23,056 nt of DNA from Phaeoceros laevis (taxonomy: Eukaryota > Anthocerotophyta > Anthocerotopsida > Notothyladales). Numbering within the stretch: position 1 is the stretch's first letter; each line of letters starts with the position of its first letter. The notes under the pieces were generated by a model. That model was not told where the DNA came from and ran no database searches. It saw only the letters and a list, made by a program, of their open reading frames with translations. Below are positions 9,201-19,208 of this stretch, piece by piece. The translations under genes were made by a program, and so were the position numbers. Location: NCBI GenBank assembly GCA_049999765.1, contig JBNGIQ010005794.1:1-23056 (forward strand). Direction: 5' to 3'.

Positions 9201-9577
9201 TGGTGGCTGCTAAGAAAGGCAACAAGCGTGGCAGGAAGGCAAAAGCAAGAGTGCCCGCTGTTCCTGCTGCATCTGATCCGAGCACAAGTGTTTCCCCTAT
9301 AAAGGAAGGACTGAGGAGCACTGGACCAGCACGGAATCCGGAGGGCATACCAGACAAGCGGGTTAAGAAGAGGACTGAGCCCTACACACCAGACCAGGAA
9401 GGAAGCAAGAAAGATCGTAAGAAAGCCAAGGATGGAAGCACCAACACAGCTGCCATGGAGGTTGCTACAGACGACAGTCCGGATGCAGAGCGGAAGGGGA
9501 AGTCTGTGTCTCTCCAGACTGTCATGCAGAAGGCTCCAATGGCTAAATCGAAGAAGAAAGTTCAACGGAAGCTCTGA
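6204..9577 (+). CDS. Uncharacterised multi-exon gene, basic nuclear-type protein (internal TAG)
   Basis: I do not recognise the family. My model is four exons: 6204-8199, 8314-8622, 8734-8823 and 8910-9577. All joins are phase 1 and keep one frame of about 1,020 codons. The first three acceptors are followed by a split Gly or similar codon and a Met-containing segment. The third donor (8824) is the least certain. Residues 81-90 are KPRKRSRR-like and acidic runs precede them; residues about 95-235 look like a folded domain with many Trp and aromatics. A Ser/Pro/Thr-rich middle has repeats, and the last exon is rich in KKGNKRGRK-, KRVKKR- and KSKKK-type clusters, so nuclear location is likely. 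A lone TAG at 6966 (codon 255) interrupts an otherwise open frame. It could be a nonsense change, a sequencing error, or mark two genes. A transposon-derived gene is possible. Confidence 0.5.
8457..8574 (+). repeat. 24-bp coding minisatellite (8-residue Ser/Pro repeats)
   Basis: About five tandem units of CTCCTTCAGCCTCGGTTGT type encode APSTSVAS, PATLVDS, TPSPSVVC, APSASVVN and APPASDVG. Related units also occur singly at about 8075, 8135, 8170, 8378 and 8418. They sit inside the second exon of the uncharacterised gene, giving it a disordered, low-complexity segment. Confidence 0.8.
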
Positions 9578-9646
9578 TCCAAGGTAATTTTCTTGCTGCT
9601 TGTGCTGCATTCATGTATTTCCACCAGCCAGTATGTGGTCAGGTTG

Positions 9647-9736
9647 TGTGTTGTTGTGACTTGTTCTGTGTTGTTGTGAATTATTCTGTGTTGTTGTGAC
9701 TTATTTTGTGTTGTTGTGACTTGTTGTGTGTTGTCC
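9647..9736 (+). repeat. 20-bp tandem repeat, 4.5 copies
   Basis: Units start at 9647, 9667, 9687, 9707 and 9727 (partial), each beginning TGTGTTGTTGTGA. It lies 70 bases after the stop codon of the gene ending at 9577, probably in its 3' UTR or just beyond. Confidence 0.9.
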
Positions 9737-10763
9737 ATGCTGTTGTGCATTGCTGATAGTAGCATTGCTCACCGGTGCATGACATTGCAATGTAGTACAC
9801 CCGCTGGCTGTGGGTTGACATGGCTTGCTCTAGCTTGACATGCATAGGTGCGCCTCATAGGTCTTGCAGTACGCTGCAGTTGTTTGCAGTACTTACAAAT
9901 TTTAGTTCATGGTTCATGGTGGTCCGAGTCTGTCCAATGCTGTTCAGACCGCTACTATGCAGAACATAATGAAGCAGGCCATTGATGTTGGTTGCACTAT
10001 GGACTGGTCCATGCTGTTAGCGGCTGCAGGTTTTGACGTTTCCTTACTTCTATATGTTTTGACGTGTGTGTATATCATGCAGGCAATCCTTCTTTTTGCG
10101 GACTACATGCATTTCAGGACGGTCACCAGCAATTTTGATCAACAAACCATACCCTCTGGTCGCCATGGACTGCAGCAGGGACTGTGATGCTGTGCCTTTT
10201 TGTGCAGTTGGGCAGTTTTGATAGCTTTACGGCAGCTTAGGACAAGTAGGTGTTAGCTGGTATTTTTTTGGAGTTTGGCAGCCGTAGTGGACGGTATCCA
10301 CTTTTACGGCACTTGTGCTTGTTGCTGCGCTTGTGGTTTTTGTGAGCCCCGGTGCTCATGAAAGTCCCCAAGCTGCAAATATGTTACGAAACAATATAAT
10401 GATTTCTATGATTTCCATGAAGGCCAAGGACTTCAGCAGGTATGCGAACATTTGTTGAGCTTTTGGCATTCAGTCTGGTCAGTTTCCAAACTTGTGGCAC
10501 TTGGTCTTTTGAGTTCCAACTGCCAACCACACACATCTGCTGGTAACCAAAAGCTTGCGAATGTGCAGGGACTGCCTTTTGCTATTCCACCGTTATTATG
10601 TGAAGAAGAGGGACTTCGTTGTAAGGGACGCATGTGTACCGTGTAACGATTCACGGCAGGGTCCAGAAACTCGTGACATGAACATGTGACCTGAAACCTG
10701 TGATATGAGCAAACAATTCAGAACAGACTTCTTTACAATTGAGCTTCTGTAACTTGAATTAGT
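9737..10763. other. No confident gene
   Basis: A 92-codon ATG frame at 9909-10187 is hydrophobic and unrecognised. It contains an intron-like segment at 10030-10082 (GT...AG with a preceding CAG and a TGCAG acceptor), so it may be a remnant of a spliced transcript, or the distal 3' UTR of the upstream gene. Several TGCAG words occur. No promoter or poly(A) signal is clear. Confidence 0.4.
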
Positions 10764-10826
10764 TAGTTGTAGGGGATTTGAACCCCATGCCAACAATTGG
10801 CAGGTGCCCGGCTTGTAGCACAACTA
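10764..10826 (-). ncRNA. tRNA-like fold with B-box; decayed tRNA or SINE head
   Basis: On the minus strand, TAGTTGT at the 5' end pairs perfectly with ACAACTA at the 3' end, as a 7-bp acceptor stem would. A T-arm-like GGGG-TTCAAAT-CCCC follows the B-box pattern (GGTTCAAATCC), and TGCCA/TGGCA forms a 5-bp middle stem around ATTGT. It is only 63 nt, the middle loop is 5 nt instead of 7, and the D-arm is not clear, so it is not a functional tRNA. It is a tRNA relic or the head of a tRNA-derived SINE. Confidence 0.45.
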
Positions 10827-11051
10827 GCCTGCAAAAACTATCGTGAAGTAGCTTCGTTCTCTCAATTACAACACGAAAGCACAAGGGGTTGTAAGAAAAA
10901 GAAAGCGCTCACAAAAATGCCACTTTACGATTGTGGACACATGGTCTGCATCACAGAAGCTCTAAAATCAAGTGCCTAACAGCGAATGTCCCACATGATC
11001 TGAAATGAAACAGAAGCCTGCCTAGCTGCTCCCTAGTCCATACCGTCGTAG

Positions 11052-11402
11052 TCAGTGCTCAGTTCCATCGAAGCTAGCCCATTGCTCACACGCTTGCCTG
11101 CACACATCGTAAGCTACATCCGGCATCTTGTAGGACGGCTTTCCATGATACATTCTGCCAGTGGGCTCCATGGGGAACTTAAGGTAGCGAACCAGGTGTG
11201 ACTCCACAACTGCATCGGGCTGATCATCCAACAGGATGTACAACTGGCCGCTTCTAGAGTATTGCTGATAGTATGTACCTTCAAGCACATAGTATCCTGC
11301 TGGGAAGATGTTGTCCTCATTCTAGGGATCCTGTAAAGGCTGCTGTAGGATGTACTTAACCTTGGTGCACTTCAAAATGAAGAACTCTCGAGGTTTGCCA
11401 AC
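11052..11402 (-). pseudogene. Unrecognised coding fragment with one in-frame TAG
   Basis: Reading leftward, the frame is open from just after a TGA at about 11403 to the TGA at 11052-11054. It is interrupted once by TAG at 11322-11324. The upstream part includes GKPREFFILKCTKVKYILQQ and the downstream part PAGYYVLEGTYYQQYS, LYILLDDQPDAVVESHLVRY and KFPMEPTGRMYHGKPSYKM. The natural-looking composition suggests true former coding sequence, probably a C-terminal exon. An AG at the TAG (CCCTAG before AATGAG) could instead be a splice acceptor, leaving a last exon of 11052-11321. No family was recognised. It points away from the membrane-protein gene at 11585. Confidence 0.45.
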
Positions 11403-11584
11403 TCAAAATGCGCACATGTAGCAGCAAGGCTAGCTACTGCCGGGCCGGCGGCTGAGCGCGCCAGGCCTATAGATCCCACCCTTGCCACCGTGCCTGGACA
11501 AGCTTGCTTCTTTCAGCTTTCTCTGGACAGATCCCAATAGATCTCGAGATAGATATCGCGCTCTTGAAAGTTGAAGCTGCAAGT

Positions 11585-12544
11585 ATGGCAATGGCCCCGG
11601 GCCGGCCCCTCCTGCTCTTGCTGCTTGTGGCCAAGTACTGGGCGGTCCTGGCATCCGCGTCCACAGAGAACAGGGGCCTCGACGGGTACGAGAATTCGGG
11701 CTACAAATGGCCCAAGACGATACTGTGGCGCGGCATCCGCACCTCTCCGGGCGACCTCTGGTTCGTCTTCTTCTTCTTTGCAGGGACAAGCTTGCTTCTT
11801 GTGAGGCGGGCGTGGCGGGACAACTTCAAGGCGAGCGAGCTGCAGGAGGCGGAGAGCCTGCTGCGGCAGGCGTTGAACAGCCGCGAGGAGCTGGGCAACG
11901 AGCAGCAACAGAACCAGGACACCATGGTGGCTTTCACGCTGGGCGCGGGGCTGCTGTACGTGACCTTGGCCGCGACGCGGCTGTCGGACGCGGTGGAGGC
12001 GTACCTGGTGGCCATGTGCTCCATCCAGGTGCTGCTCGACAGCCAACGCACCCGCAAGGGCGGCGTCGGCAGCCTCTACCCGGGCTTCCTCTCCGCTTAT
12101 TCCCGGGAGCACATCTTCATACAGGGCTTCATCCTGGCCGCCGTGTTGGGCATCGCCATGCTCGACTCCTTCCACGCGCTCAACGTGCTCAACGTCGTCT
12201 ACTCCACGCTCGGCTTTGTCATCGTTGTCCTGGCGTTCATGATGGGCGGACTGGGCCTGGTGGTTGGCCAGGCGTATGGCCCGGTGTTCACCCTGGTGAA
12301 GGCGGTGCTGGGGACCATCTTCAGCCTTGCCCATTTCGGATTCCCGATTGCCGCCTATTTCGTCGCCTGTAGCGTGGAGGGCAGCCACAGCGGGCCCATG
12401 CTGGCCTTCCTCATCACCGCTGCTGCCCACTTCTTGATCGTTACCTGCATCCAGATCAGATCTATTCGAAGACTAGATCTGTACGCCGTCGACATCGAGG
12501 CCGGCGCTGTCGTCGCCGCGGACGAGGCGCCAAGCTATAGCTAG
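11585..12544 (+). CDS. Multi-pass membrane protein, single exon
   Basis: The frame extends upstream to 11504 only through a TTG; the first ATG is at 11585 (another at 11591), giving 319 residues. The start MAMAPGRPLLLLLLVAK reads as a signal peptide or anchor to about residue 25. Hydrophobic segments follow at about 57-73, 114-132, 136-151, 176-194, 202-228, 234-261 and 271-291, so about seven membrane spans are likely. A Glu/Gln-rich helix lies at about 78-113 between spans 1 and 2. The C-terminus is short and acidic. No family was recognised. Coding sequence is very GC-rich at third positions, unlike the flanks. This also produces long antisense frames, which I treat as shadows. Start, stop and hydrophobic pattern support a real gene. 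Confidence 0.75.
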   Translation: MAMAPGRPLLLLLLVAKYWAVLASASTENRGLDGYENSGYKWPKTILWRGIRTSPGDLWFVFFFFAGTSLLLVRRAWRDNFKASELQEAESLLRQALNSREELGNEQQQNQDTMVAFTLGAGLLYVTLAATRLSDAVEAYLVAMCSIQVLLDSQRTRKGGVGSLYPGFLSAYSREHIFIQGFILAAVLGIAMLDSFHALNVLNVVYSTLGFVIVVLAFMMGGLGLVVGQAYGPVFTLVKAVLGTIFSLAHFGFPIAAYFVACSVEGSHSGPMLAFLITAAAHFLIVTCIQIRSIRRLDLYAVDIEAGAVVAADEAPSYS

Positions 12545-13568
12545 GCCGCCTCCTCCTGGATCCAGTCCATTGATCACCTCAAACAGCGCTCCCGCCAGGA
12601 ACTCCGATTCACGAGTCTTCAGCAGGGGCGATCTGAAGCAAGTTCCGGGGCTCCCCTCTGTCAGTGGCGCGGCTTGCCTGCGCATCGGGCGCCGCATCGG
12701 GCTCTAATATTAAGCTCTCCCTTCGGATTGGAGTGACTACACAGTCTGCAGATGACTACTTTCTCTCCCTGCATCATCTAGCATTAGGAACTTTAGGCGT
12801 TGTAGAATAGTAAATAATGCCCTCCCCAGGCACCTTAATGTAGACTATATTATGCATGGCATAAGAGCCAGTTGACGCCCCTACGGTGCTGGCTACTAGT
12901 AATAAAGGTCTGTGCGTGCATATCGGCACTGGTCACGAGTCAGGAGTTCGTGAGCTGGATGGATCAGATTCCAGAGAAAAAGGCACAAGCAGTGGTGATA
13001 TCTTCTGTAATCTAGACTACGAGTACTGTAACTGTTACGTTGATGCCAAATTGCTTGTGACAAGCAAGCAACAGATGGAATCGGTAACTGGCATGCTAAC
13101 AAGGTGGTGGCCAGTCACGAGTTTCGTACCGGCAGCTGGCATTGCCTGGTTGCTTTGCAAGTTGCAAGTCTTCCACGGCAAAAGTTTCCCACTTGAGGAA
13201 CCTTCTGACGTCCTCCACGAGCTTCAGGATTCCTTCACGACTTCATTATTTTCGTCTTCTGTCGTGTAGGGGTGCACACTCTGCCGGTTGCGATGCTCTC
13301 TCTCCACCACAACTTAAAAGTGTGTGAGCTGGATGACGAGAGTCGCTGCGAGGACCGGGGGAGACACGTGCAGGACCTGTAGCTGCGGAGAAAGCGCTCC
13401 AACGAGGTCAATATAATGCTGGACATACTGAACAGACCTTCACCAGCCCGCAAGTCTTGTTACGCCACAAGCTTTCTCGCATTCGTTCTCGACACCAGAT
13501 CTTTCATTGGTCGTCCAGCTTAAGCTTGCCCGACGCCTCCTGGGACGGGACGGAAGGCGTACTCCAGA
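12545..13568. other. Intergenic: 3' flank of membrane gene and 5' flank of Roco gene
   Basis: No gene is supported. A 127-codon frame at 12886-13269 starts with GTG, has no recognised motif and is rejected. A poly(A)-type AATAAA lies at 12901-12906, 357 bases after the membrane gene stop. ATATAATG at about 13411 is a weak TATA-like candidate 158 bases before the Roco ATG. Confidence 0.5.
12901..12906 (+). terminator. Candidate poly(A) signal AATAAA
   Basis: An exact AATAAA hexamer occurs downstream of the membrane-protein gene and is the only one seen in that flank. Use in vivo is not shown by the sequence. Confidence 0.35.
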
Positions 13569-16500
13569 ATGTCTGCTGCCGCGATGATGGACGAGCTCGC
13601 TGGGCAGGTGCACGTGGAGGAGGCTGCGGATTCTGGCGGTGAGATTGGCGGCATGGATGTGGGTATCGATGTGGACAAGTTGCCCGAACCTTTGAAAGAG
13701 CTGGTAGCCCGGCTAAGGGCGGTGCCGCCCACGATCGAGATAGTGGATCTTGGAGGGCCGGACCAAGGTGGCGACTACTTTCGGTTGGATCCAGCAGCAG
13801 CCGATCTCGAGGAAGGTGCTGCTGGTTTGCGGTGCAGTAGTGTGAGGCTGTGGGTGCTGGGGCTGATCGGCAGCTGCGCTTCGTTGTGGGGGGTGAACCT
13901 GGGCAACTGCGGCATCAGCAGTGAGGCGGAAGTGGAGCGTCTATGCCAGGGCCTCAAGGCCAACCAGGCGTTGCGACGGCTCCAGCTGGACGGCAACGTG
14001 GGCTTTGGATCTGAATTTGGGTGCGGGCAGGTAAGCGACATCCTGGCCAGCAGCAGCACAAGCTTGGAGAGACTGCAAATGGACGGAGTGGGCTTGAAAG
14101 CAGCAGGGCTGTCTCAGCTTTTGAGCACCCTGCTGGCCAACAACACAGGCACTTGGGCAACTTGTCCACAGACTTGGAGCCTCCAAGTCTTGGACTTGGA
14201 GCGCAATCCCGAGTGCCTGGCGGATGAGCGTGCAGCACAGCTGCTGGCCCAACTCGTCTCAAGAACCAAGGGCCTGCGGGATCTTAGGATTCGAGAGACG
14301 GGACTGGCGGTGGCTGGAGCGGCCCTTCTCTCTGCCGCGTTGGGAGCCAAGGCTCTCCACACACTACAAGTTGGCGGCGGCCCAGAGCTAATTTTGAATG
14401 TCATTGTCAGCTCATTGGGCAGATGCAGCGAGCTTGTTTTATTGTTCTCCAAGGAGGAGGAGGAGGCGAGCCAGGTGGCTGAGCCCCTTGCTCAAATGCT
14501 GCGCACCAACACGAGTCTGACATACCTCAAGTTGGAGGGGGCTCACTTTTCCACACAGGCATGGAACGGCATTTTCCAGGCCCTTGGCGCGGCCAATTCA
14601 ACCTTGTCTTTCTTGTCTTTAGGGGGCTCCACAACGCTCGATCACAGCGTTAAGGATGATCTGCACCAGCTTATTGCTGGCAACCCAGGCCTTAGGATTG
14701 TCGAGATAACGGATGCTCCTTTGAAGGGAACTAAAACCGTTCAAGAATCAAGGTGGTTCTTCTATTGTACCTGTTCCTCGTGCCGGGACAGCATGGGTGA
14801 AGGTAGCATGTGCGAGGGTAGCGGTGGCGAAATACTGAATGTGGAGCGGTTGCACAAACAGTTGCGCCCGCTGATTGCTGCGCTCACGGTGCCACCCCTT
14901 ATCGAGGAGGTGGATCTAAATGGGCCCGACCCCGACCATGCTGCCGTGGGCAACATGCTTCGGTTGAATCCGGAGAATCCACGTGTGGGTAGTAGTATGC
15001 TGTGGGAGCTGAGGCTGTTGGTGCTGGGGCTGATCGGGAAATGCCCTTCCCTCAGGAGGGTGCGGTTGAACGACTGCTACATCAGCAGGGAGTCGGAGGC
15101 TCTGTGCTCCGGACTGGCGTCCAACCCTGTCTTGGAGGAGTTGACGTTGGACTGGAATCGTGGCTTCGGCTCGAACTTTGGATGCCAGCAACTGGCCACA
15201 GTCGTTTCTGGTTGCAGTGCGACCCTGCGAAAGATCTCGTTGCAACATGTTGGATTGAAGAGCAGCGGACTGTTTCTCCTTATCTATGCCTTGTTGGCCA
15301 CCCGTCTGGGGGGGAGCACATCTATCACTGAGATGGAGCTGGACATTAGCTACAACCATGAGTTGGGGGATGTAGGCGCTCACCTGGTAGCACAACTCCT
15401 TAGCAGCCCTACCACCAGCGTTGCATCTTCTCTCACCACACTGAAGATTTTGAACTTAGGGATGGACGTGAGTGGGGCTACTTCTCTGGCACGTGCATTA
15501 CAGCACAACACAAACCTCCGGACTCTGTGTGTGGGTGAAGTTCGTTTTCAACCGGAGGAGTGGCGGAAGATTTTCAAGGCACTTGAAAGGAATGAAGTGC
15601 TTAAAGTGCTAGACATAAGGAACTCCTACGACCTTAAGGCGGTGTTCAATGACCTCATGGAGTTGTTGCAAGTGAACACAACCATTGAGGAGATTCGGGG
15701 TTTGGAAAAGACTGACCTGAGGGCCAAGGGCGAGATCCCGCAAGTGCAAGAAGCGTTGTGGCGCAACAAGCGGTATAGAGAGTACGTGAATGTTCTCAAG
15801 GACGAGTTAAAGCTACCCTTGGCTCAACCTTCCACTGGTCGTCTCTTTCTTTGCGGCCCTCCGCACGCAGGGAAGAGCACATTGCGGGAAACCATGGTGC
15901 GCTGCCACCAACAGCCCCGGTGTGGATGTACAGGGGAACTTGGAGCATTCATGTTCGGGCAGTGGGGCCTTCGATCGCTTAGGCCCCGCACGGAAGGCAT
16001 TGAGATTCAGGTTCTCCGAAAGGATGATGAGATGCAGATTTCTATATGGGACATGGCTCAGGAGGAGTACCATGCCTTGCATGGCTACATCTTTCCGACC
16101 ACCAACCAGGCCTGCATTTTTGTATTCGTCTACAACCCATTTCAGAAGAAGGGAAGGAATGCTAGCAGCCATGCGGATGCAGTTGAGTTGCCCACAGATG
16201 ATTTTTACGACAAGCTGATGTATTGGTTGCGCTTTCTAGCATCAAATTTGCGGTGCCAAGGACATGTGTTACCAAAAGTATGCATTGTTATCACCAACTT
16301 AGATGGACTCCACCCCAAATACAGCCAAGACGATGTTCTCAAATGGGCTACACCTGTAGTGGATGAACTAAGATTGAAATTCGAGGGTGTGCTACAAGTT
16401 TCCGCATGCATCAGTGTAGTAAAAGGCTATTCAACAGTGAGTGTGCAACCACTGGTGGACCATGTGTTCCTTGAATTCCAAGAGTTATTGGAGAAGAATT

Positions 16501-19208
16501 TATCTCCGGTATTTCAGGCATGTGGAGAAATGAGTTTGGCACTGGCAAGATTAACAATGCACCAGAATGCAAAAGTTGCACCCATGCTACGTCTTGAGGA
16601 ATTTTACAAGTTGTGCTCCGAGGAAGTGGATGCTCTTCGGGACTTGTTTCAGGACCAACCTCCAATTAGTGACTATGCAGTAGAACGGTACGTAAGCAAG
16701 GCAAGGGCTGCCGTGGCTGCTTACTTACATGACGTTGGGAGCATAATCTATTTCGAGGAACTCAAGTTTGTGGTGGTGAATCCAAACTGGTTGAACAATG
16801 TCTTCCTCTCGAAGTTTGTCAGGTCTAGAGCCAATACGCCTGGTGTTAGACTGCTGCCCGAGACATATGATGGTGTTATTGAAGAGTTTGAGCTTCGTCG
16901 CATTCTTGAACGTTTCCTCAAGAATAGCCAACCTCCGTGTCCTGGATTTGTGGAAGATGACCTTCTGCAACTACTACTCAAATTGGAGTTTTGTTACAAG
17001 CTGAGGGATAGCACCAATCGTCCTGTACGTGGTATGGTAAGATATTTCGTACCAAGCTCCCTTACGAGAAAACAATTATCAAACTTGAAATGGGAAGTTC
17101 CACTTCAAGGACCAGCAAAATGTCTTCCCATTGGGATCAGGCTACAATGTGATGCAAACAGCACAAAGTTTCTTACCGCAGGATTTTTTCCCCGATTACA
17201 GGTATGTACGAATTTGTGATTTCATCCCGCAAGATATGAAACCAAATTCAGTTCTAGATGTGTGCCCAACCTAGATTTACTTCCAAGCTAGTATGCTATT
17301 GAGAACGTGCACTTGACAAGTGTTTCTTTGCTTTTGTATAGGTTTGTCTAGGGAAGGAGTTTGTGGAGGAGTTTGTGGAGGTAGACAACGGGTATGATTT
17401 AATTCGTATACGCATGAATGGTTGTGAGATTTTGGTGGAGAGTAGCGGGGAGGACAATGCTACTTTTGTGGATATTTTGGTTCAATCAGCAAAGCCAAAA
17501 GATGAAATATGGGATTTGGTGCAAAAATACATCATTGAGAAGATCCAAGCTTTTTGTGCAACTCCGAGTGGTTGTCCTGGCATCATACTTCAACACTACA
17601 TCATAAGGCCTGGGTGTGTGGTAGATTTAATACCATGTCTAGAGAGACATGTGGTCTCTGTGGAGACTTTGAAGAAGGATTTGATAAATGATATTATGTC
17701 CAAAATCCAGACACAGGCAACGTCCACAGACTTTGCTGTCACCACTCCAGTAGTTGAAGATGCCTCCGGCATTGGGTCGATTCAACACACCTGGCCACAT
17801 TCAGCGGGGTATGACTCTGCTGTAGAGCTTTTGGATGCTCAATCCGTACGAGATATATCGCGAAAGGTGATGGCTGATCTCAATGAGAAAATCAATTCTT
17901 TAGCGGAAGCGGAAAGTCAAATCAGCCAGGCTGTGAATGAAGTGACCACAACTACTCCCGAAGGACAGCCTGTGGAAACCATGGTACCATCAAAAAGTAT
18001 CCGAAAAGAACCGACTATGGAGCGCAAACTTGACACGTTGTATGATGAAATGCACAAGCGCTTTGACGGTGTAGAAAAGCGCCTTGATGAGCAAAAGGAG
18101 CTTCTATCACAGATTGTCCCAAGCCTGACCATGGAATTAAAGTTGCAACAACGACAACTGCAAGAGACCTTGCTAAGTGGAGTCAACAAGGTCATGAGCT
18201 TCATGAGAGACTCGCAAAAATCAAAGCTACCAAGGTTTCCCTACCTGGCTAAGGGAGGTGTGGGGATAGGCCAGAGGTTTGTAGCCTTCGTAACACTTGC
18301 GAATGCATCGAAGCTGCATTTCATGTGTGAAGATCGTACTGGAATGCACTATGTCAAAAACCAGCCAGGTTGTGATCTCACCATCAACAAACCTGGACAT
18401 GAGACATTGCGGTTTGTTATTCTATGCAGTGTCAAAATCTTGTACATTTTGGTGAAGGCTGGCTTACAGGTAGGCACAGGTCTGGGGGGGATTGTTNNNN
18501 NNNNNNAGAGGGGCAAAACCAACAATAGCTTAATGGATTCCCCCCCTTGAAAGACTGAAGAAGTTTTTAGGATTTCTCCAGAACGAAACGGATGTGGCTG
18601 CTCGGGATGATGTTTGCAGCAAATGCAGGATGCATGTTACTCTGCCCGCTGCTTTAGTATTTAACCTATGAAGCTGGTGTCATACACTGGAAACCTGCAT
18701 TTATTTGATTGTTGGAGCTCTTTCTAACAACGTCCATGATTGAGCGTCACGAAATATCTCTAAAACTGCATACATGCCATCATAGTCTCATGTCCAGGTG
18801 CGGGAGTGCTTGCTTAACCGGTGGCCATGTCGGATGCTTCAGTAATGCTCCAGTTCATGAATGTATGCTTCAGTCTGGCTGCAAATGTAGTCATCTTTTT
18901 CTACCTGGAGAAGCATGGTACGCAGACCTTGGTTGTTCTGAAACTGCTCAGGTTGTTTCTATGATGCCTTTCATTCACTATTTCTTGTTTCCCTTGAAAA
19001 ACAGGTTTCTGGAAGGTTGAAACTTGAACAAAGGACGACTCTGCTTTTAAAAGGATGTGAAGGATGGTACCACCAAGATTCGAGTAGCAATGTTGCCCCG
19101 GGGGACCTCAACATCTTGCATGTATATTTCTTTCCAGTCAATCTTCCAAAAAGCTGGGCTGGTGAAACCTGGCAATTGTGGCAATACCTATATGTAAGCA
19201 TCGCGTAA
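13569..19208 (+). CDS. LRR-ROC-COR (Roco family) GTPase-domain protein, three exons
   Basis: Exons 13569-17201, 17342-18469 and 19005-19208 join in phase 0 (CAG|GT donors, AG acceptors) to give about 1,654 residues. Residues about 36-385 and 427-710 are two related leucine-rich blocks. A ROC (Ras-of-complex) GTPase domain follows: P-loop GPPHAGKST at 763-771, RTEGIEI (switch I) at about 807-813, WDMAQEEYHALH (switch II) at 827-838, and ITNLD (base recognition) near 908-912. A COR domain lies at about 985-1170 with PNWLNNVFLSKF. Exon 2 adds a coiled coil (MERKLDTLYDEMHKRF region). Roco proteins are large dimerising GTPases; plant TORNADO1 is a relative. There is no kinase domain. The gene end is open: a GTAAGC donor at 19195 and acceptor before 19259 could swap the last four codons for one. 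A 10-N gap lies in intron 2. Confidence 0.88.
17202..17341 (+). other. Roco intron 1
   Basis: The donor is CAG|GTATGT at 17202 and the acceptor is a T-rich tract ending TATAG at 17341. Removing 140 nt joins GFFPRLQ to VCLGKEFVEEF in the same frame, which supports the splice. Confidence 0.85.
18470..19004 (+). other. Roco intron 2 with a 10-N assembly gap (18497-18506)
   Basis: The donor is CAG|GTAGGC and the acceptor is AACAG at 19004. The join KAGLQ to VSGRLKLEQ keeps the frame. Because of the 10-N gap at 18497-18506 and a short open stretch at about 18549-18670 (RLKKFLGFLQNETDVAARDD), a small extra exon cannot be excluded. Confidence 0.65.

Noticed and set aside
11513-12430. 305-codon minus-strand frame opposite the membrane gene
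   Set aside because: It mirrors a GC-rich plus-strand gene, is dominated by His, Glu, Arg and Gln, and lacks any motif. The plus reading has a signal peptide and regular hydrophobic spans.
12886-13269. 127-codon frame before the Roco gene
   Set aside because: It starts with GTG, has no recognised motif and lies in a likely promoter or 3' flank region.
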